This document shows positions 17,365 to 26,221 of a stretch of DNA of 64,000 bases, in pieces. This DNA comes from an uncultured Lachnospiraceae bacterium (GTDB lineage: Bacteria > Bacillota > Clostridia > Lachnospirales > Lachnospiraceae), in contig CAJTJZ010000007.1 in the NCBI GenBank assembly GCA_910576895.1, forward strand, positions 1-64,000, given 5' to 3'. Position 1 is the first letter of the stretch, and every line of letters starts with the position of its first letter. Both the position numbers and the translations under genes were made by a program. The notes beneath the pieces were generated by a model, which saw only the letters and a list, made by a program, of their open reading frames with translations, was not told the origin of the DNA and did no database searches.

Positions 17365-19629
17365 TTACCTTTCTTTTGTTTCTTCTATTAAGTGGATTGT
17401 TGGAAATTGTATCATGACTTTAAACATGTCGCCATCAATAGTTACATGAAAAGTTCCACCACAGGCGGTAGTAAAGCCTTCGGCAATAGAAAGACCAAGT
17501 CCACTACCTTCTGTTGTACGGTTTTTATCTCCTCTAGCAAATCGTTCTGTAATATCCTCTGCATGAAAATCCATTTCATATCCAGCAATATTTTTGATTG
17601 TAAATAGTAGTTTTTCTTGTTCAGAAATTAAATCAACATAAATTCTTGTACCTTTTAAAGAATATTTTAAAGCATTATCGAAAAGGTTTTGTAAAACTCG
17701 ATACATTCGTTCTCCATCTGTAAATACCATAACATTTTTCTGTGATAGATTCTTTTTAATTTTTAATCCAGAAGTATCAATTTGATCTTGCATATCACCT
17801 AATGTTTGTATAATAAGTCGATAAAAATCAATTTCTTTTTTTTCAATTTGTATTTCTCCGCTTGTTGTTTTTGCCAGTTCAAAAACCTCGGAAATAATTG
17901 TTTTTAAACGTTCTGATTTTTTCTTTAAAATTAAGACACAATCTTTTGCTTCCTTTGAAAGATTTTCTTCCATACAAAGCAATTCCACATAACTAATAAT
18001 AGAGGTTAAAGGAGTTTTTAAGTCATGGGATACATTCGTAAGCAGTTCTATTTTCAGTCGCTCTGCATGGATTTGTTTTTCTACGGCTTTTTGGAATCCA
18101 TCGCCAATTTGTACTAATTTTTCAGCATCGGTAAAACAAGGTGACCATTTTGAAATACCAGATGTTTTTAATTGTATATCTTGATAATTTCCCTGCGATA
18201 CTTTTTCAATCATTTGTTCCAGTTTTGCATAGTCAATCGTATTATAAATACTTCCTAAAAGATAAACGAAAATAAAAATAATAAGCAGAATACAAAAATA
18301 GAAATAAAAATAATAATTACTATATAAAAAATAAGTAATAATAGCTGCTAAGGTACAAATAATCATAGCAGTGCCAGAAAATAATGTTCGTTTTCGTTCA
18401 CTTTCTGCAATTGCATTTCCTTTTGTTGATCTGCCAGTAAAGAATCCCCAAAAAAGTTTCCATAGATAAGAAAATTTTGTAGTTGCAGAATGAAGGGAAT
18501 ACTTTAATTTCCCAGAAATTTCTTTTAGTTGAAATGTATGTTTGCCACTTTCTTTATAATTTTTTATGAAAAGAAATAGGGAAGAACTTTTTATTGTATG
18601 CTCTCTTGCTTTTATAATAAGTATATGAAGTCCAAGAAAGAGAACAAAAAAACAGCTTGCTAAAAGAAATGCTCCAACAATAATATCAATAAAAAGCTGT
18701 ACTGTTCCAACCGATGTTTCCAACATTTCCATATGATTTTGGGAAGCAAAAAGGGAAATTTTTCGTTCATAACAAGAATATAATCCTAAGATGCTAAATA
18801 ATATCATAAGAATTGGCAATTCTAAAAAACATTTTCTAAGACTTGTTGTTAATTTTCCATAAAGAAGCAATTGAGTTCCTGAATAAAAACTAAGGATTCC
18901 ACCTAATAAGAGGAAAATAACCATAAAATACATAAAGGATGCATAAACTTGCCAGTTTGTTTCTTTTTCCTGCAAAAGATCTTCAGAATAGCAGATTCCT
19001 ATTTTAGAAACATGGTTTGCATTTAAAACAGTTTCGGATACTTTGACTCTTGATTTATCGTAACCTTGATAAATGACAGTAGGATCACTTTCAATATCCC
19101 ACCAATAACAATCATAATAAATGTAATTACTGTTTATTAGATTATTTATATTTTCCTGTATTTCTAAATCGAGTAAAGAACAAATATTAGCATCAAAAAT
19201 AATATTACGACTACTTTTAATATTGCTATATATAATCTCTTGTTTTTCTTCTAGTTCTTTTATTTCCTTTCTTTCTCTTATTTTTTTTGGAATACTAACA
19301 CAATAACCATAATTAACATTGCCTGAGAAAAAGGTAGTATTATTTATCCGAGATGTTTCTGCACGACTCGCAATATTTTCAAAAGCCTTTGCGATTTCTC
19401 TAGCATGGAGATCGGATTCTTTATAACTGCATACAAATGGTTCAATTAAGTCACTATCATGATAGGTAGTCCAAGCAGTATATAATCCAGAACATAATAA
19501 TAGCATTCCAAAAGAAAATAGTACCGTCATAAAAAGCTGCCATCCTATTTGACCTTTTTTTATTTTCTTTTTTTCCTTTTTTTTTGGAAGATTTTCCATA
19601 GAAACTTCCGTTAATTTTTCTTGTTCCAT
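17365..19629 (-). CDS. sensor histidine kinase
   Basis: This 754-residue membrane kinase pairs with the response regulator directly upstream. It has an N-terminal helix (about 28-48), a long extracytoplasmic part (about 50-220), several more helices (about 225-340 and 425-470), then a dimerisation domain with the phospho-acceptor H in N-V-S-H-D-L-K-T-P-L-T (His534) and an ATPase domain with N-L-F-D-N-A-L-K-Y and G-S-G-L-G-L-S-I. The many helices resemble Lachnospiraceae kinases of unknown stimulus. The start follows AAAAGGAG. No resistance transporter is adjacent, so the target genes are unknown. Confidence 0.9.
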   Translation of the reverse strand: MEQEKLTEVSMENLPKKKEKKKIKKGQIGWQLFMTVLFSFGMLLLCSGLYTAWTTYHDSDLIEPFVCSYKESDLHAREIAKAFENIASRAETSRINNTTFFSGNVNYGYCVSIPKKIRERKEIKELEEKQEIIYSNIKSSRNIIFDANICSLLDLEIQENINNLINSNYIYYDCYWWDIESDPTVIYQGYDKSRVKVSETVLNANHVSKIGICYSEDLLQEKETNWQVYASFMYFMVIFLLLGGILSFYSGTQLLLYGKLTTSLRKCFLELPILMILFSILGLYSCYERKISLFASQNHMEMLETSVGTVQLFIDIIVGAFLLASCFFVLFLGLHILIIKAREHTIKSSSLFLFIKNYKESGKHTFQLKEISGKLKYSLHSATTKFSYLWKLFWGFFTGRSTKGNAIAESERKRTLFSGTAMIICTLAAIITYFLYSNYYFYFYFCILLIIFIFVYLLGSIYNTIDYAKLEQMIEKVSQGNYQDIQLKTSGISKWSPCFTDAEKLVQIGDGFQKAVEKQIHAERLKIELLTNVSHDLKTPLTSIISYVELLCMEENLSKEAKDCVLILKKKSERLKTIISEVFELAKTTSGEIQIEKKEIDFYRLIIQTLGDMQDQIDTSGLKIKKNLSQKNVMVFTDGERMYRVLQNLFDNALKYSLKGTRIYVDLISEQEKLLFTIKNIAGYEMDFHAEDITERFARGDKNRTTEGSGLGLSIAEGFTTACGGTFHVTIDGDMFKVMIQFPTIHLIEETKER

Positions 19630-19682
19630 ATGATAGACTCCTTTTTTTCTAAATTAAGATAAGTGTTGTGTTTATAAATAAA

Positions 19683-20402
19683 TTAATTATGTTCATAATT
19701 AATAATAGATTCTATTTTATAACCAATTCCCCAGACTACTTTTAAATATTTTGGTTCTTTTGGATTAATTTCAATTTTTTCACGTATTCTTCTAATATGT
19801 ACCATAATGGTATTTTCTACACAGTAAGCTTCTTCCTGCCATACACGTTCATAAATTTCTTCAGAGGAATATACTCGTCCCGGATGCTGCATTAATAATT
19901 CTAAAATTTTAAATTCCTTGGCAGTAAGCTTCACATATTGTCCATCTACCATAATTTTTTTTATTTCTGGATTTAGACGCAATCCGCCAATTACAATGTT
20001 TCCTTGACGACTAGCTGCTTCATAGTCTCCAAGAGACATATAACGCCGAAGCTGTGAATGTACACGTGCAATTAATTCGGCTGGTGAAAATGGCTTTGTA
20101 ACATAATCATCTGCACCAAGAGAAAGTCCAAGAACTTTATCTGTTTCTTCTGTTTTTGCTGATAAAATAATAATTGGGATATTTCTTTTTTCCCTGATTT
20201 TCATTGTCGCTGCCAGTCCGTCCATATTTGGCATCATAATATCTAATAAAATTAAATGAATACCTCCAAGCATAAGCTGTTCTACGGCTTCTAGTCCATC
20301 ATAGGCACGTTTGATACAAAAATTTTCCTTTTTTAAAATGCGACAGATTGCCTCTACAATATCACGATCATCATCTACAATTAAAATACATGGCTGTTCC
20401 AT
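19683..20402 (-). CDS. OmpR/PhoB family response regulator
   Basis: The 239-residue protein has a receiver domain (residues 4-118; acid pocket D-D-D, phospho-acceptor Asp54 in L-L-D-I-M-M-P, K in V-T-K-P-F) and a winged-helix DNA-binding domain (about 145-235; L-T-A-K-E-F-K-I-L-E-L-L and V-H-I-R-R-I-R). The ATG at 20402 is chosen because GGGGGAG sits 8 to 9 bases upstream; a longer TTG start would incorporate that site. The kinase starts 53 bases downstream, so the pair is an operon. Confidence 0.93.
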   Translation of the reverse strand: MEQPCILIVDDDRDIVEAICRILKKENFCIKRAYDGLEAVEQLMLGGIHLILLDIMMPNMDGLAATMKIREKRNIPIIILSAKTEETDKVLGLSLGADDYVTKPFSPAELIARVHSQLRRYMSLGDYEAASRQGNIVIGGLRLNPEIKKIMVDGQYVKLTAKEFKILELLMQHPGRVYSSEEIYERVWQEEAYCVENTIMVHIRRIREKIEINPKEPKYLKVVWGIGYKIESIINYEHN

Positions 20403-20564
20403 ATTTTTTTCTCCCCCTTTTGACAATATCTGTTTATATTATATAAAATGCTTTCTTATAGTTCATGGCAAAATTCTTAAATATTCCTTAACTTTTATGT
20501 AAATATAACAAGAATTGCAGGTTTTGCCAGCAAATCTAAAATTATTGTCGGAAAGAAAAAAAGG

Positions 20565-20602
20565 AAAGCCATTTAGAAAAAAATATTTTTTCCAATGGCT
20601 TT
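20565..20602 (-). terminator. intrinsic terminator after the ferritin-like gene
   Basis: Arms AAAGCCATT and AATGGCTTT flank an A/T-rich inner stem; on the minus strand the stem is followed by CCTTTTTTT. It ends the leftward transcript of the ferritin-like gene and isolates the two-component operon. Confidence 0.75.
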
Positions 20603-20671
20603 GAAAAAGATCTTTATTGAAAAGCACAAAATACCTAATTATTTTTTAATAGAGTTTTTTAAAATTTTGTT

Positions 20672-21220
20672 TTACAGTTCTTTTAATAAAGCATGAAGCA
20701 ATATAATATGATATTCTTCATCTTTTATAATTCTTTTTAAAACAGCAGTTACATCACAGTCATTTATCATATTGATATGCATTTCATATTGATGGATGGC
20801 TGCTTTTTCTGACTCAATGCCTGCTAATATCATTTTTTCAGGACTTTGTGGAAGTGTTAAATATTCTGGTGTCCATAGCCTTTTTCTTCCATTACAATAT
20901 TTTGCTGTAAAATCAACATTTCCTCCTAAAAGAAAAATTAATTCTCCTAGTTTTTGTAAATGCATCATTTCAGCCATAGCAATTCCTAAGATCGTTTTTG
21001 CTATAGAACATGATTGACAGGATAGACGGTTCTCATTATTAATATATTGTGTAATTGCACTTAATTCCGATACAGAACCACAATAATCAATGCTAAGCAG
21101 GTTTGCATAAGATAAATTTCTTTCACATACTTGAATAGGTGGATAAGGTAAATCCATCATAAAAGGTCGAATACCTGCAAAGCTACAAGAATTTATAAGT
21201 TTATTTGATGTTCTTTCCAT
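20672..21220 (-). CDS. ferritin-like (rubrerythrin-type) protein
   Basis: The 182-residue product has the four-helix di-iron pattern: S-E-L-S-A-I-T-Q-Y near residue 53, A-E-M-M-H-L-Q-K-L near 83, E-S-E-K-A-A-I near 137 and D-E-E-Y-H-I-I-L-L near 168. These supply Glu and ExxH ligands for two metals. No rubredoxin-type cysteine domain is present. Such stand-alone proteins are common in spore-forming Clostridia, where they are thought to handle peroxide or metal. The start follows TTAGGAGAT. It has its own terminator, so it is monocistronic. Confidence 0.75.
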   Translation of the reverse strand: MERTSNKLINSCSFAGIRPFMMDLPYPPIQVCERNLSYANLLSIDYCGSVSELSAITQYINNENRLSCQSCSIAKTILGIAMAEMMHLQKLGELIFLLGGNVDFTAKYCNGRKRLWTPEYLTLPQSPEKMILAGIESEKAAIHQYEMHINMINDCDVTAVLKRIIKDEEYHIILLHALLKEL

Positions 21221-21316
21221 AATTCATATCTCCTAAAAACCTTTTTAAGAATAGTATATTAGGACAGGAAAAGAATGTGAATCTTTCTTTGACAGACAAA
21301 AAGTATTTACTTCTAT

Positions 21317-22501
21317 TTATGGTTTTATTGCATTTTTTGACATTTGTATTGATTTAATAATATTCCATACAAGTTCTGGTGTTCCATCAGAATTTATATA
21401 AATAGAAATAAAATATTGATCCCAAGTAAATCGGATACAGTTTTTTTCTTTCATAGCATTGGTAATCTTTTTCAATGTTAGATTTTTTATATCACCAATA
21501 CTCTCTAGTTGTTCATAATAATCTGGTTCTCTTGTAATATGAAAAGAAAATCCGGGTAAGTCAGGGGATATATAATTGCCATCAAAAGAACAGGGTTCTC
21601 CATTTTTTAATGTGACGCTTTCATTTTTTTGTTCTGTTTCATATCCTAATTTCGCAATATTTGGAAGATAGCCAGAAAAAGCATCTGGATATTCAGAGAA
21701 ATTAACATAAGTATAGTTATCGCCTTTTTCTATTGGAAAATATTGAAAATTAATCGGATGTTCCCAAAACCAATCAAGCAAGATTACCATATCCTCATAA
21801 GAATCATTCCAAGAACCTTCAATTTGATAAAAACCATATTTATTTTGAAAGGTTAGTGTTTTTGTTCTATTTTTATTTCCCTTTGCTATAATTTGTATAT
21901 TGTCCCGTTCTGTAATCGTAGTATTTGGTTCTATGATAATTCCATTTTCATCTACTTCAAAGGTATCACAAACAGGCATTTCAGGTTCTTGATATCCACA
22001 AGTGACAGAAAGACTACTATAATTATTATCTTCACGACAGTCCCATGTAAAAATAAGACTATATAAGCTGCCATCAGAAAGATAATTTGCAGAGCATATA
22101 AATTCTTTCTGTTTTTCCATGATAGGAATGATTTGTTTTTCTTCCAGAGTTTTGCGTTCTGAAAAAAAACGTGTTTCTTCATAAGGACTAGGATAATCAG
22201 TATCTATAGATTTTTGTTCCGTAGTAGAGGAATCTATATTGTTATCACTATAGATATCATTATATTTAAAGTAATCCTCTGCACAAAAAGAATCTGCCCA
22301 TTGCTGAATTTTATGCTCTTTTTCTTTGGAAAGAAAAAGAGAAAATGTTCCAATCAAAAGAAAAAAACAGGCTGCCGTTACCGTAATAAAAGCATAGAGA
22401 ATCTTTCTTTTAAAATGATACTTTCTTTTTTCTTCATTTGCTGCTTCAATTAAATCATCATCAATAAACATAAGTTTATCTAAAAATTCATAACCTTTCA
22501 T
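21317..22501 (-). CDS. single-pass membrane protein partnered with an ECF sigma factor (probable anti-sigma)
   Basis: The start of this 394-residue protein overlaps the sigma-factor stop codon (ATGA), the usual arrangement for a sigma/anti-sigma pair. Residues 1-30 are charged and cytoplasmic (E-F-L-D-K-L-M-F-I-D-D-D-L-I-E), 33-55 form one membrane helix (A-F-I-T-V-T-A-A-C-F-F-L-L-I-G), and the remaining 340 residues would be extracytoplasmic, with many aromatic and acidic residues. I recognise no catalytic domain. The role as anti-sigma factor is inferred from position and topology. The outer domain may sense the signal. Confidence 0.65.
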   Translation of the reverse strand: MKGYEFLDKLMFIDDDLIEAANEEKRKYHFKRKILYAFITVTAACFFLLIGTFSLFLSKEKEHKIQQWADSFCAEDYFKYNDIYSDNNIDSSTTEQKSIDTDYPSPYEETRFFSERKTLEEKQIIPIMEKQKEFICSANYLSDGSLYSLIFTWDCREDNNYSSLSVTCGYQEPEMPVCDTFEVDENGIIIEPNTTITERDNIQIIAKGNKNRTKTLTFQNKYGFYQIEGSWNDSYEDMVILLDWFWEHPINFQYFPIEKGDNYTYVNFSEYPDAFSGYLPNIAKLGYETEQKNESVTLKNGEPCSFDGNYISPDLPGFSFHITREPDYYEQLESIGDIKNLTLKKITNAMKEKNCIRFTWDQYFISIYINSDGTPELVWNIIKSIQMSKNAIKP

Positions 22502-23064
22502 AATTTATAACCCTCCTTCATTAAGTACTCACGAAGTTCTTTGCGGCATCGGAAAAGCATTGTTTTTACTTTACTTTCACTCAAAGAAAAACAGTTGCAA
22601 ATAGATGTAATGGAATCAAAATAAAAATAGCGGCGTAAAAATACATTTCGGCGTTCCTTAGAAAGTGTTCTTAAAAATTGGCTAATAGCTTCTCCAAGAA
22701 GAATTCCATCTATTTCAGTTTCTGTATTCTTAGGATCAGGAATACATTGTTCTATTTCCTCTGTTAATTCCGTAAGAAAAGCATTTCGTTTCTTGCGGCT
22801 TCGTAAGCGGCATACATCTAAGGAAATATGACGTATCAATCTTGCAAGAAATGCAAAAAGATAATCCCTTGGTTCATGTGGTGGTATCTGATTCCATGCC
22901 TCAAAATAAGTATCATTTTCACATTCTTCTGCAGTATCCGGATCTTGTAGAATATTATTTGCAAGACTTTTTAGACGACTGCCAAATTTTTCTTTTGTAT
23001 ATTTTAAAGCAGTTTCATCTCGCTTAAGAAATAATTCTACAATTTCTTTATCATTCAAAATCAT
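22498..23064 (-). CDS. ECF-type RNA polymerase sigma factor
   Basis: The 188-residue protein has region 2 (residues about 22-90; A-N-N-I-L-Q-D-P-D-T-A-E-E-C-E-N-D) and region 4 (about 130-180; L-S-K-E-R-R-N-V-F-L-R-R-Y and L-S-E-S-K-V-K-T-M-L-F-R-C-R). It recruits RNA polymerase to a small regulon, probably including its own gene. The GGAGG site is only 2 bases from the ATG at 23064; a TTG two codons later has better spacing (8 bases) and may be the real start. A perfect palindrome, CTATCTATTATAGATAG, lies upstream at 23121-23137. Confidence 0.9.
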   Translation of the reverse strand: MILNDKEIVELFLKRDETALKYTKEKFGSRLKSLANNILQDPDTAEECENDTYFEAWNQIPPHEPRDYLFAFLARLIRHISLDVCRLRSRKKRNAFLTELTEEIEQCIPDPKNTETEIDGILLGEAISQFLRTLSKERRNVFLRRYFYFDSITSICNCFSLSESKVKTMLFRCRKELREYLMKEGYKL

Positions 23065-23120
23065 TGCCTCCTTTCTTAATTTATAGAGAAAAAATGTTCA
23101 TATGAAAAGTATATAAAACC

Positions 23121-23137
23121 CTATCTATTATAGATAG
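23121..23137. promoter_or_regulatory. palindrome upstream of the ECF sigma gene
   Basis: Seven-base arms CTATCTA and TAGATAG around TTA lie 57 bases before the sigma factor start. It could be a repressor site or part of the autoregulated promoter. No regulator can be assigned. Confidence 0.4.
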
Positions 23138-23218
23138 CGATAAAATTCTATGGAAGGTTACAGAAAATAAAAAAATTTTTGTTTTTTTCACAAATAAACG
23201 TATTAATATAAATAAAAA

Positions 23219-23257
23219 ACATGGTGTTTATAGAAAAGATAAAAATAAACACCATGT
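23219..23257 (-). terminator. intrinsic terminator after dtd
   Basis: Thirteen-base perfect arms (ACATGGTGTTTAT and its complement) close a 13-base loop; the minus strand continues into TTTTTT. It lies 25 bases past the dtd stop. Confidence 0.85.
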
Positions 23258-23281
23258 AAAAATAAGTAGAAAAATAAAAAA

Positions 23282-23743
23282 TTATTTTTTTAAGATTTCT
23301 TCTGAATCTAATAAAATGGTAAAAGGGCCATCATTTAATAAAGATACTTCCATATGTGCACCAAACATTCCATGTGCTATTTTATTTGGCGGCAAGTGTT
23401 TTTTTGCTAAGGAAATAAAGTATTCATATAATTCCTCTGCTTGATCGCTTGCACCTGCATAAGTAAAACTTGGGCGGTTTCCTTTTTTGCAATCAGCATA
23501 AAGTGTAAATTGGGATATAATTAGTAGTTCTCCGTCAATATCTTGAACCGATAAATTTGTTTTTCCTTCTTGATCAGAAAAAATACGAAGTTTTTTCATT
23601 TTTTCAAACATTTTTTCTGTAATTTCCTTTGTATCCTCTTTACTAATACCTAAGAAAACTAAAAGTCCACGGCCTATACTGCCAATACAAGTATTGTCAA
23701 CATAAACAGATGCATTTTGAACACATTGTAATAAAAGTTTCAT
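23282..23743 (-). CDS. dtd: D-aminoacyl-tRNA deacylase
   Basis: Dtd hydrolyses D-amino acids (and glycine) mischarged on tRNA, a proofreading step in the cytoplasm. The 153-residue length is normal. The signatures S-Q-F-T-L-Y-A-D near residue 79 and G-P-F-T-I-L-L-D near 139 are both present, as is the G-N-R-P-S-F motif. A GGAGAAA site precedes the ATG. The gene is a single unit ending at the hairpin at 23219. The structured repeat described at 23776 lies immediately upstream. Confidence 0.95.
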   Translation of the reverse strand: MKLLLQCVQNASVYVDNTCIGSIGRGLLVFLGISKEDTKEITEKMFEKMKKLRIFSDQEGKTNLSVQDIDGELLIISQFTLYADCKKGNRPSFTYAGASDQAEELYEYFISLAKKHLPPNKIAHGMFGAHMEVSLLNDGPFTILLDSEEILKK

Positions 23744-23775
23744 ACGATTATTTCTCCATTTCTATTTCATATACA

Positions 23776-23903
23776 GTTCGTGCCGACCGCAGATGTGACG
23801 CATCCTATTTTTTGTCATGCCCGAATGGGTATGACCTGCCTTGTGCGGTCGTGCACATCATGTTATACTGAGCGGTCATGTTTTTCGACCGTCAGTATAA
23901 TTA
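23776..23903 (-). repeat. dispersed multi-hairpin element, copy 1
   Basis: This 128-base element shares its ends and a long core with 49227-49326. Outer arms GTGCCGACCGCA (from 23781) and TGCGGTCGTGCAC enclose two small hairpins, GATG-CATC and GTCATGCCC-GGGTATGAC. A second stem follows: TATACTGAGCGGTC, loop ATGTTTTTC, then GACCGTCAGTATA. Read on the minus strand it begins exactly at the stop codon of the ABC permease. It has no coding capacity. Candidates are a miniature mobile element or the 3' part of an mRNA with a structured RNA role. Confidence 0.7.
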
Positions 23904-24575
23904 TCCAAAATCTCGTTTCTTTTGTATTTTAACAGAAATAAAAATTCCTGCAAGAAAAATTAAAACTGCAATAAGAAATACAAGCAGAACGCATTCGAAG
24001 AGATGATTGTTTATCCATGTTAGAAAAGAAAATACAAGGTTTGAATTTGATTCTTCTTGAATTATATCCATAGCAATGCTTCCAAGAATAAAAAGTAAAA
24101 ATCCGGGAATCATACGAATCAATCCCATCACTTGTTGGCTTTTTAATTCTCCGACCAGATAAAATATGGTATATTGTATGGAAAGCATAATAAGAGCAGT
24201 AGCTGCCACACCAATATAAAAGATAAGAATCATAGAAGATAGTTCTATATGATTGACAATGCAAACAAGAACTGTGCCAAGTCCTCCAAAAAATAGAGTA
24301 AGTAGCAATAAAGATAAGCCATAAAGGAATCTTCCGAAAACTCTATCTTTTACGGTTGCAGGTAACATTAGCAAAAAGCCATACGTATTTGCTGGATTCA
24401 TAGTAAATGGCGTTGACGATAAAATCATACTTCCAAATACCATATAAAGTGATCCCCAATAAGGATTTTTTTGGGCAAAAGAAAGTATTACAGCAATCAT
24501 AATGAATAACCATATAAGATGCCCTTGCATTTTTGTTATCATTCTATCAATTTGTAAAAAGTAAAGTGCTCTCAT
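23901..24575 (-). CDS. ABC-2 type transporter permease
   Basis: The 224-residue protein has six hydrophobic segments (for example L-I-W-L-F-I-M-I-A-V-I-L-S-F and L-L-V-F-L-I-A-V-L-I-F-L-A-G-I-F) and the loop M-N-P-A-N-T-Y-G-F near residue 55, usual for the small ABC-2 permeases that pair with YtrB-like ATPases. The start at 24575 is preferred because GGGGAGA lies 6 bases upstream; the in-frame ATG at 24593 overlaps the ATPase stop but has no binding site. It is the last gene of the GntR-ATPase-permease operon. Confidence 0.82.
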   Translation of the reverse strand: MRALYFLQIDRMITKMQGHLIWLFIMIAVILSFAQKNPYWGSLYMVFGSMILSSTPFTMNPANTYGFLLMLPATVKDRVFGRFLYGLSLLLLTLFFGGLGTVLVCIVNHIELSSMILIFYIGVAATALIMLSIQYTIFYLVGELKSQQVMGLIRMIPGFLLFILGSIAMDIIQEESNSNLVFSFLTWINNHLFECVLLVFLIAVLIFLAGIFISVKIQKKRDFG

Positions 24576-24589
24576 AAAAATCTCTCCCC

Positions 24590-25456
24590 TCATTTTTGTT
24601 TGCTTTGAATATCACGAATATAATGAATCACAATTTGATCAATATTTGGTTTTTCCAATATAAAATTTTTTGAAAGCAGCGTTGCCTTATCTGTTGGCAA
24701 GATGGCTTCAAAACCAAATTGATTTTTTTCAATACCAATTAATTCTTTTGTAAGATTTTGATCTATTTCATTCAGATCTCCTTTTACTAAAAGAAAATTT
24801 TCCAAAATTTCATCTTTCATATCATATAAAATCTTTTTTCCATCATTAATAAAAAAGATATAATCTGCAATTTGTTCTAAATCACTTAAAATATGAGTAG
24901 AAAATAAAACGCTTCGTTCTCCGTCTGCAATATATTCTTGCAAAAGCTTTAAAATATCGGCACGCATAACAGTATCAAGTCCATTAGTGGCTTCATCTAA
25001 TATTAATAATTTTGTATCTCTTGCAAAAACAGCAGCAAACATTAATTTAACTTTCATTCCTCTGGAAAAATCTGCAATTTTTTTATTTACTGGTAAATTC
25101 CATTCGGAAACTCTTTGATCAAATTTATCTTTATCAAAATCAGGATAAAAATTTTTTAAAATAGTACGGATTTCCTTTATTTTCATAGTTACTGGAAAAT
25201 AAGAGGAGTCTCCAATATAGCCAATACTTTTTTTATATGCAATTGGATTTTTGCTGCAAGTTTCTCCATTAATCGTGATTGTACCAGAATCACTTTTACA
25301 CATTCCTGTAATTAAATTTAAAGTAGTTGTCTTTCCAGCTCCATTTTGTCCAATATAACCCATAATATAACCCTTTGGAAGTGTAAAACTAATATCCTTT
25401 AGAGTAAAATCATTGTAGTGTTTGCTGATATTTTCTACTATTAAAATTTCTTCCAT
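24590..25456 (-). CDS. ABC transporter ATP-binding protein
   Basis: The 288-residue ATPase has Walker A G-Q-N-G-A-G-K-T-T near residue 36, the signature F-S-R-G-M-K-V-K-L near 133 and Walker B L-L-I-L-D-E-A-T-N-G-L-D. The C-terminal 80 residues form the accessory domain found in YtrB/BcrA-like exporters. It lies between the GntR regulator (24 bases upstream) and the permease. Such operons respond to cell-wall-active compounds in some Firmicutes; the substrate here is unknown. Confidence 0.92.
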   Translation of the reverse strand: MEEILIVENISKHYNDFTLKDISFTLPKGYIMGYIGQNGAGKTTTLNLITGMCKSDSGTITINGETCSKNPIAYKKSIGYIGDSSYFPVTMKIKEIRTILKNFYPDFDKDKFDQRVSEWNLPVNKKIADFSRGMKVKLMFAAVFARDTKLLILDEATNGLDTVMRADILKLLQEYIADGERSVLFSTHILSDLEQIADYIFFINDGKKILYDMKDEILENFLLVKGDLNEIDQNLTKELIGIEKNQFGFEAILPTDKATLLSKNFILEKPNIDQIVIHYIRDIQSKQK

Positions 25457-25480
25457 AGCGTTTGCCCTCCATTTCTTTTT

Positions 25481-25861
25481 TTATGTTTCTTTCTCTTTCC
25501 ATAATTGACTGCATATGGTAAGCAGTTCTTGTTCTGACATATGAATTACTTTTGCAGTTTCAATTGCAGTCATTAATCCTGATTCAATGCGTTTTAAATA
25601 TTGTTCCCGTAAAAAATTATTTTCTACAGAGAGTACTATACTGCCTTTTCCTCGCATAGTTGCAATAAAACCTTCAGTTTCTAAGTCATTGTAGGCTCTT
25701 GTAGTTGTAATAACACTAACACCGATTTCCTTTGCTAATTGCCGAATGGAAGGAAGGATTTCTCCTTCTTTTATTTGTCCATTTAAAATTTGTTCTTTAA
25801 TTTGTTCCTTAATTTGAGCATAAATAGGAAGCTCAGATTGATTGGATAATAGTATTTTCAT
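25481..25861 (-). CDS. GntR family regulator (YtrA type)
   Basis: The 126-residue protein has a winged helix-turn-helix (residues 10-75; I-Y-A-Q-I-K-E-Q-I-K, L-P-S-I-R-Q-L-A-K-E-I and Y-N-D-L-E-T-E-G-F) and only a short helical tail, not a ligand domain. This is the YtrA subgroup, which autoregulates ABC operons. The start follows CGGAGG. The gene is first in the operon and its promoter lies inside a large inverted repeat at 25897-25949. Confidence 0.92.
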   Translation of the reverse strand: MKILLSNQSELPIYAQIKEQIKEQILNGQIKEGEILPSIRQLAKEIGVSVITTTRAYNDLETEGFIATMRGKGSIVLSVENNFLREQYLKRIESGLMTAIETAKVIHMSEQELLTICSQLWKEKET

Positions 25862-25896
25862 ATTGATTGATACCTCCGGTTGATATCATTTAAAAG

Positions 25897-25952
25897 TATA
25901 TACTGCATATACTGTATATATTACATTATACACAGTATATGCAGTATGTCAA
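25897..25952 (-). promoter_or_regulatory. YtrA-type operator overlapping a consensus promoter
   Basis: Two long arms related by inversion (ATATACTGCATATACTGTAT on one side and its near complement ending at 25949) flank about 10 bases. On the minus strand TTGACA (25952-25947) and TATAAT (25930-25925) sit 16 bases apart within the right arm. Repressor binding to the arms would block the promoter. Confidence 0.8.
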
Positions 25953-26009
25953 GATAAAAAATGTCGATTATTGCATATTTTCAATTTTAGAAGGAACATC
26001 AAATTTTAT

Positions 26010-26038
26010 TTGGATTTTTTGGCAGATTATGATATACT
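26010..26038 (+). promoter_or_regulatory. promoter of the 33-residue membrane peptide
   Basis: TTGGAT (26010-26015) and TATACT (26033-26038) are 17 bases apart, 46 bases upstream of the peptide start. Confidence 0.6.
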
Positions 26039-26084
26039 TTCTTTGTTGTTCAACCGATACCCGACAATGGGAGAAGGTGTTTAC

Positions 26085-26186
26085 ATGGAATTTATCGCTT
26101 CTTTTATTATTGCTGTTATGGCAAACGTGATTAGCCACCTCGCTTGCAAATGGTTAGACAGAAGGAACAATAAGGACAATAAATAG
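26085..26186 (+). CDS. 33-residue hydrophobic peptide, toxin-like
   Basis: The ATG at 26085 follows GGGAGAAGG. The product is M-E-F-I-A-S-F-I-I-A-V-M-A-N-V-I-S-H, then L-A-C-K-W-L-D-R-R: one helix followed by a short basic and polar tail. This pattern is shared with small peptides widespread in Firmicutes and with type I toxins such as TxpA-like peptides. A promoter is visible upstream and a strong hairpin follows at 26222. An antisense RNA gene is not proven. It could also be a benign small membrane protein. Confidence 0.55.
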   Translation: MEFIASFIIAVMANVISHLACKWLDRRNNKDNK

Positions 26187-26221
26187 CCTAGTGGATGCTT
26201 GACCACTGAAAAAAACAAGAA

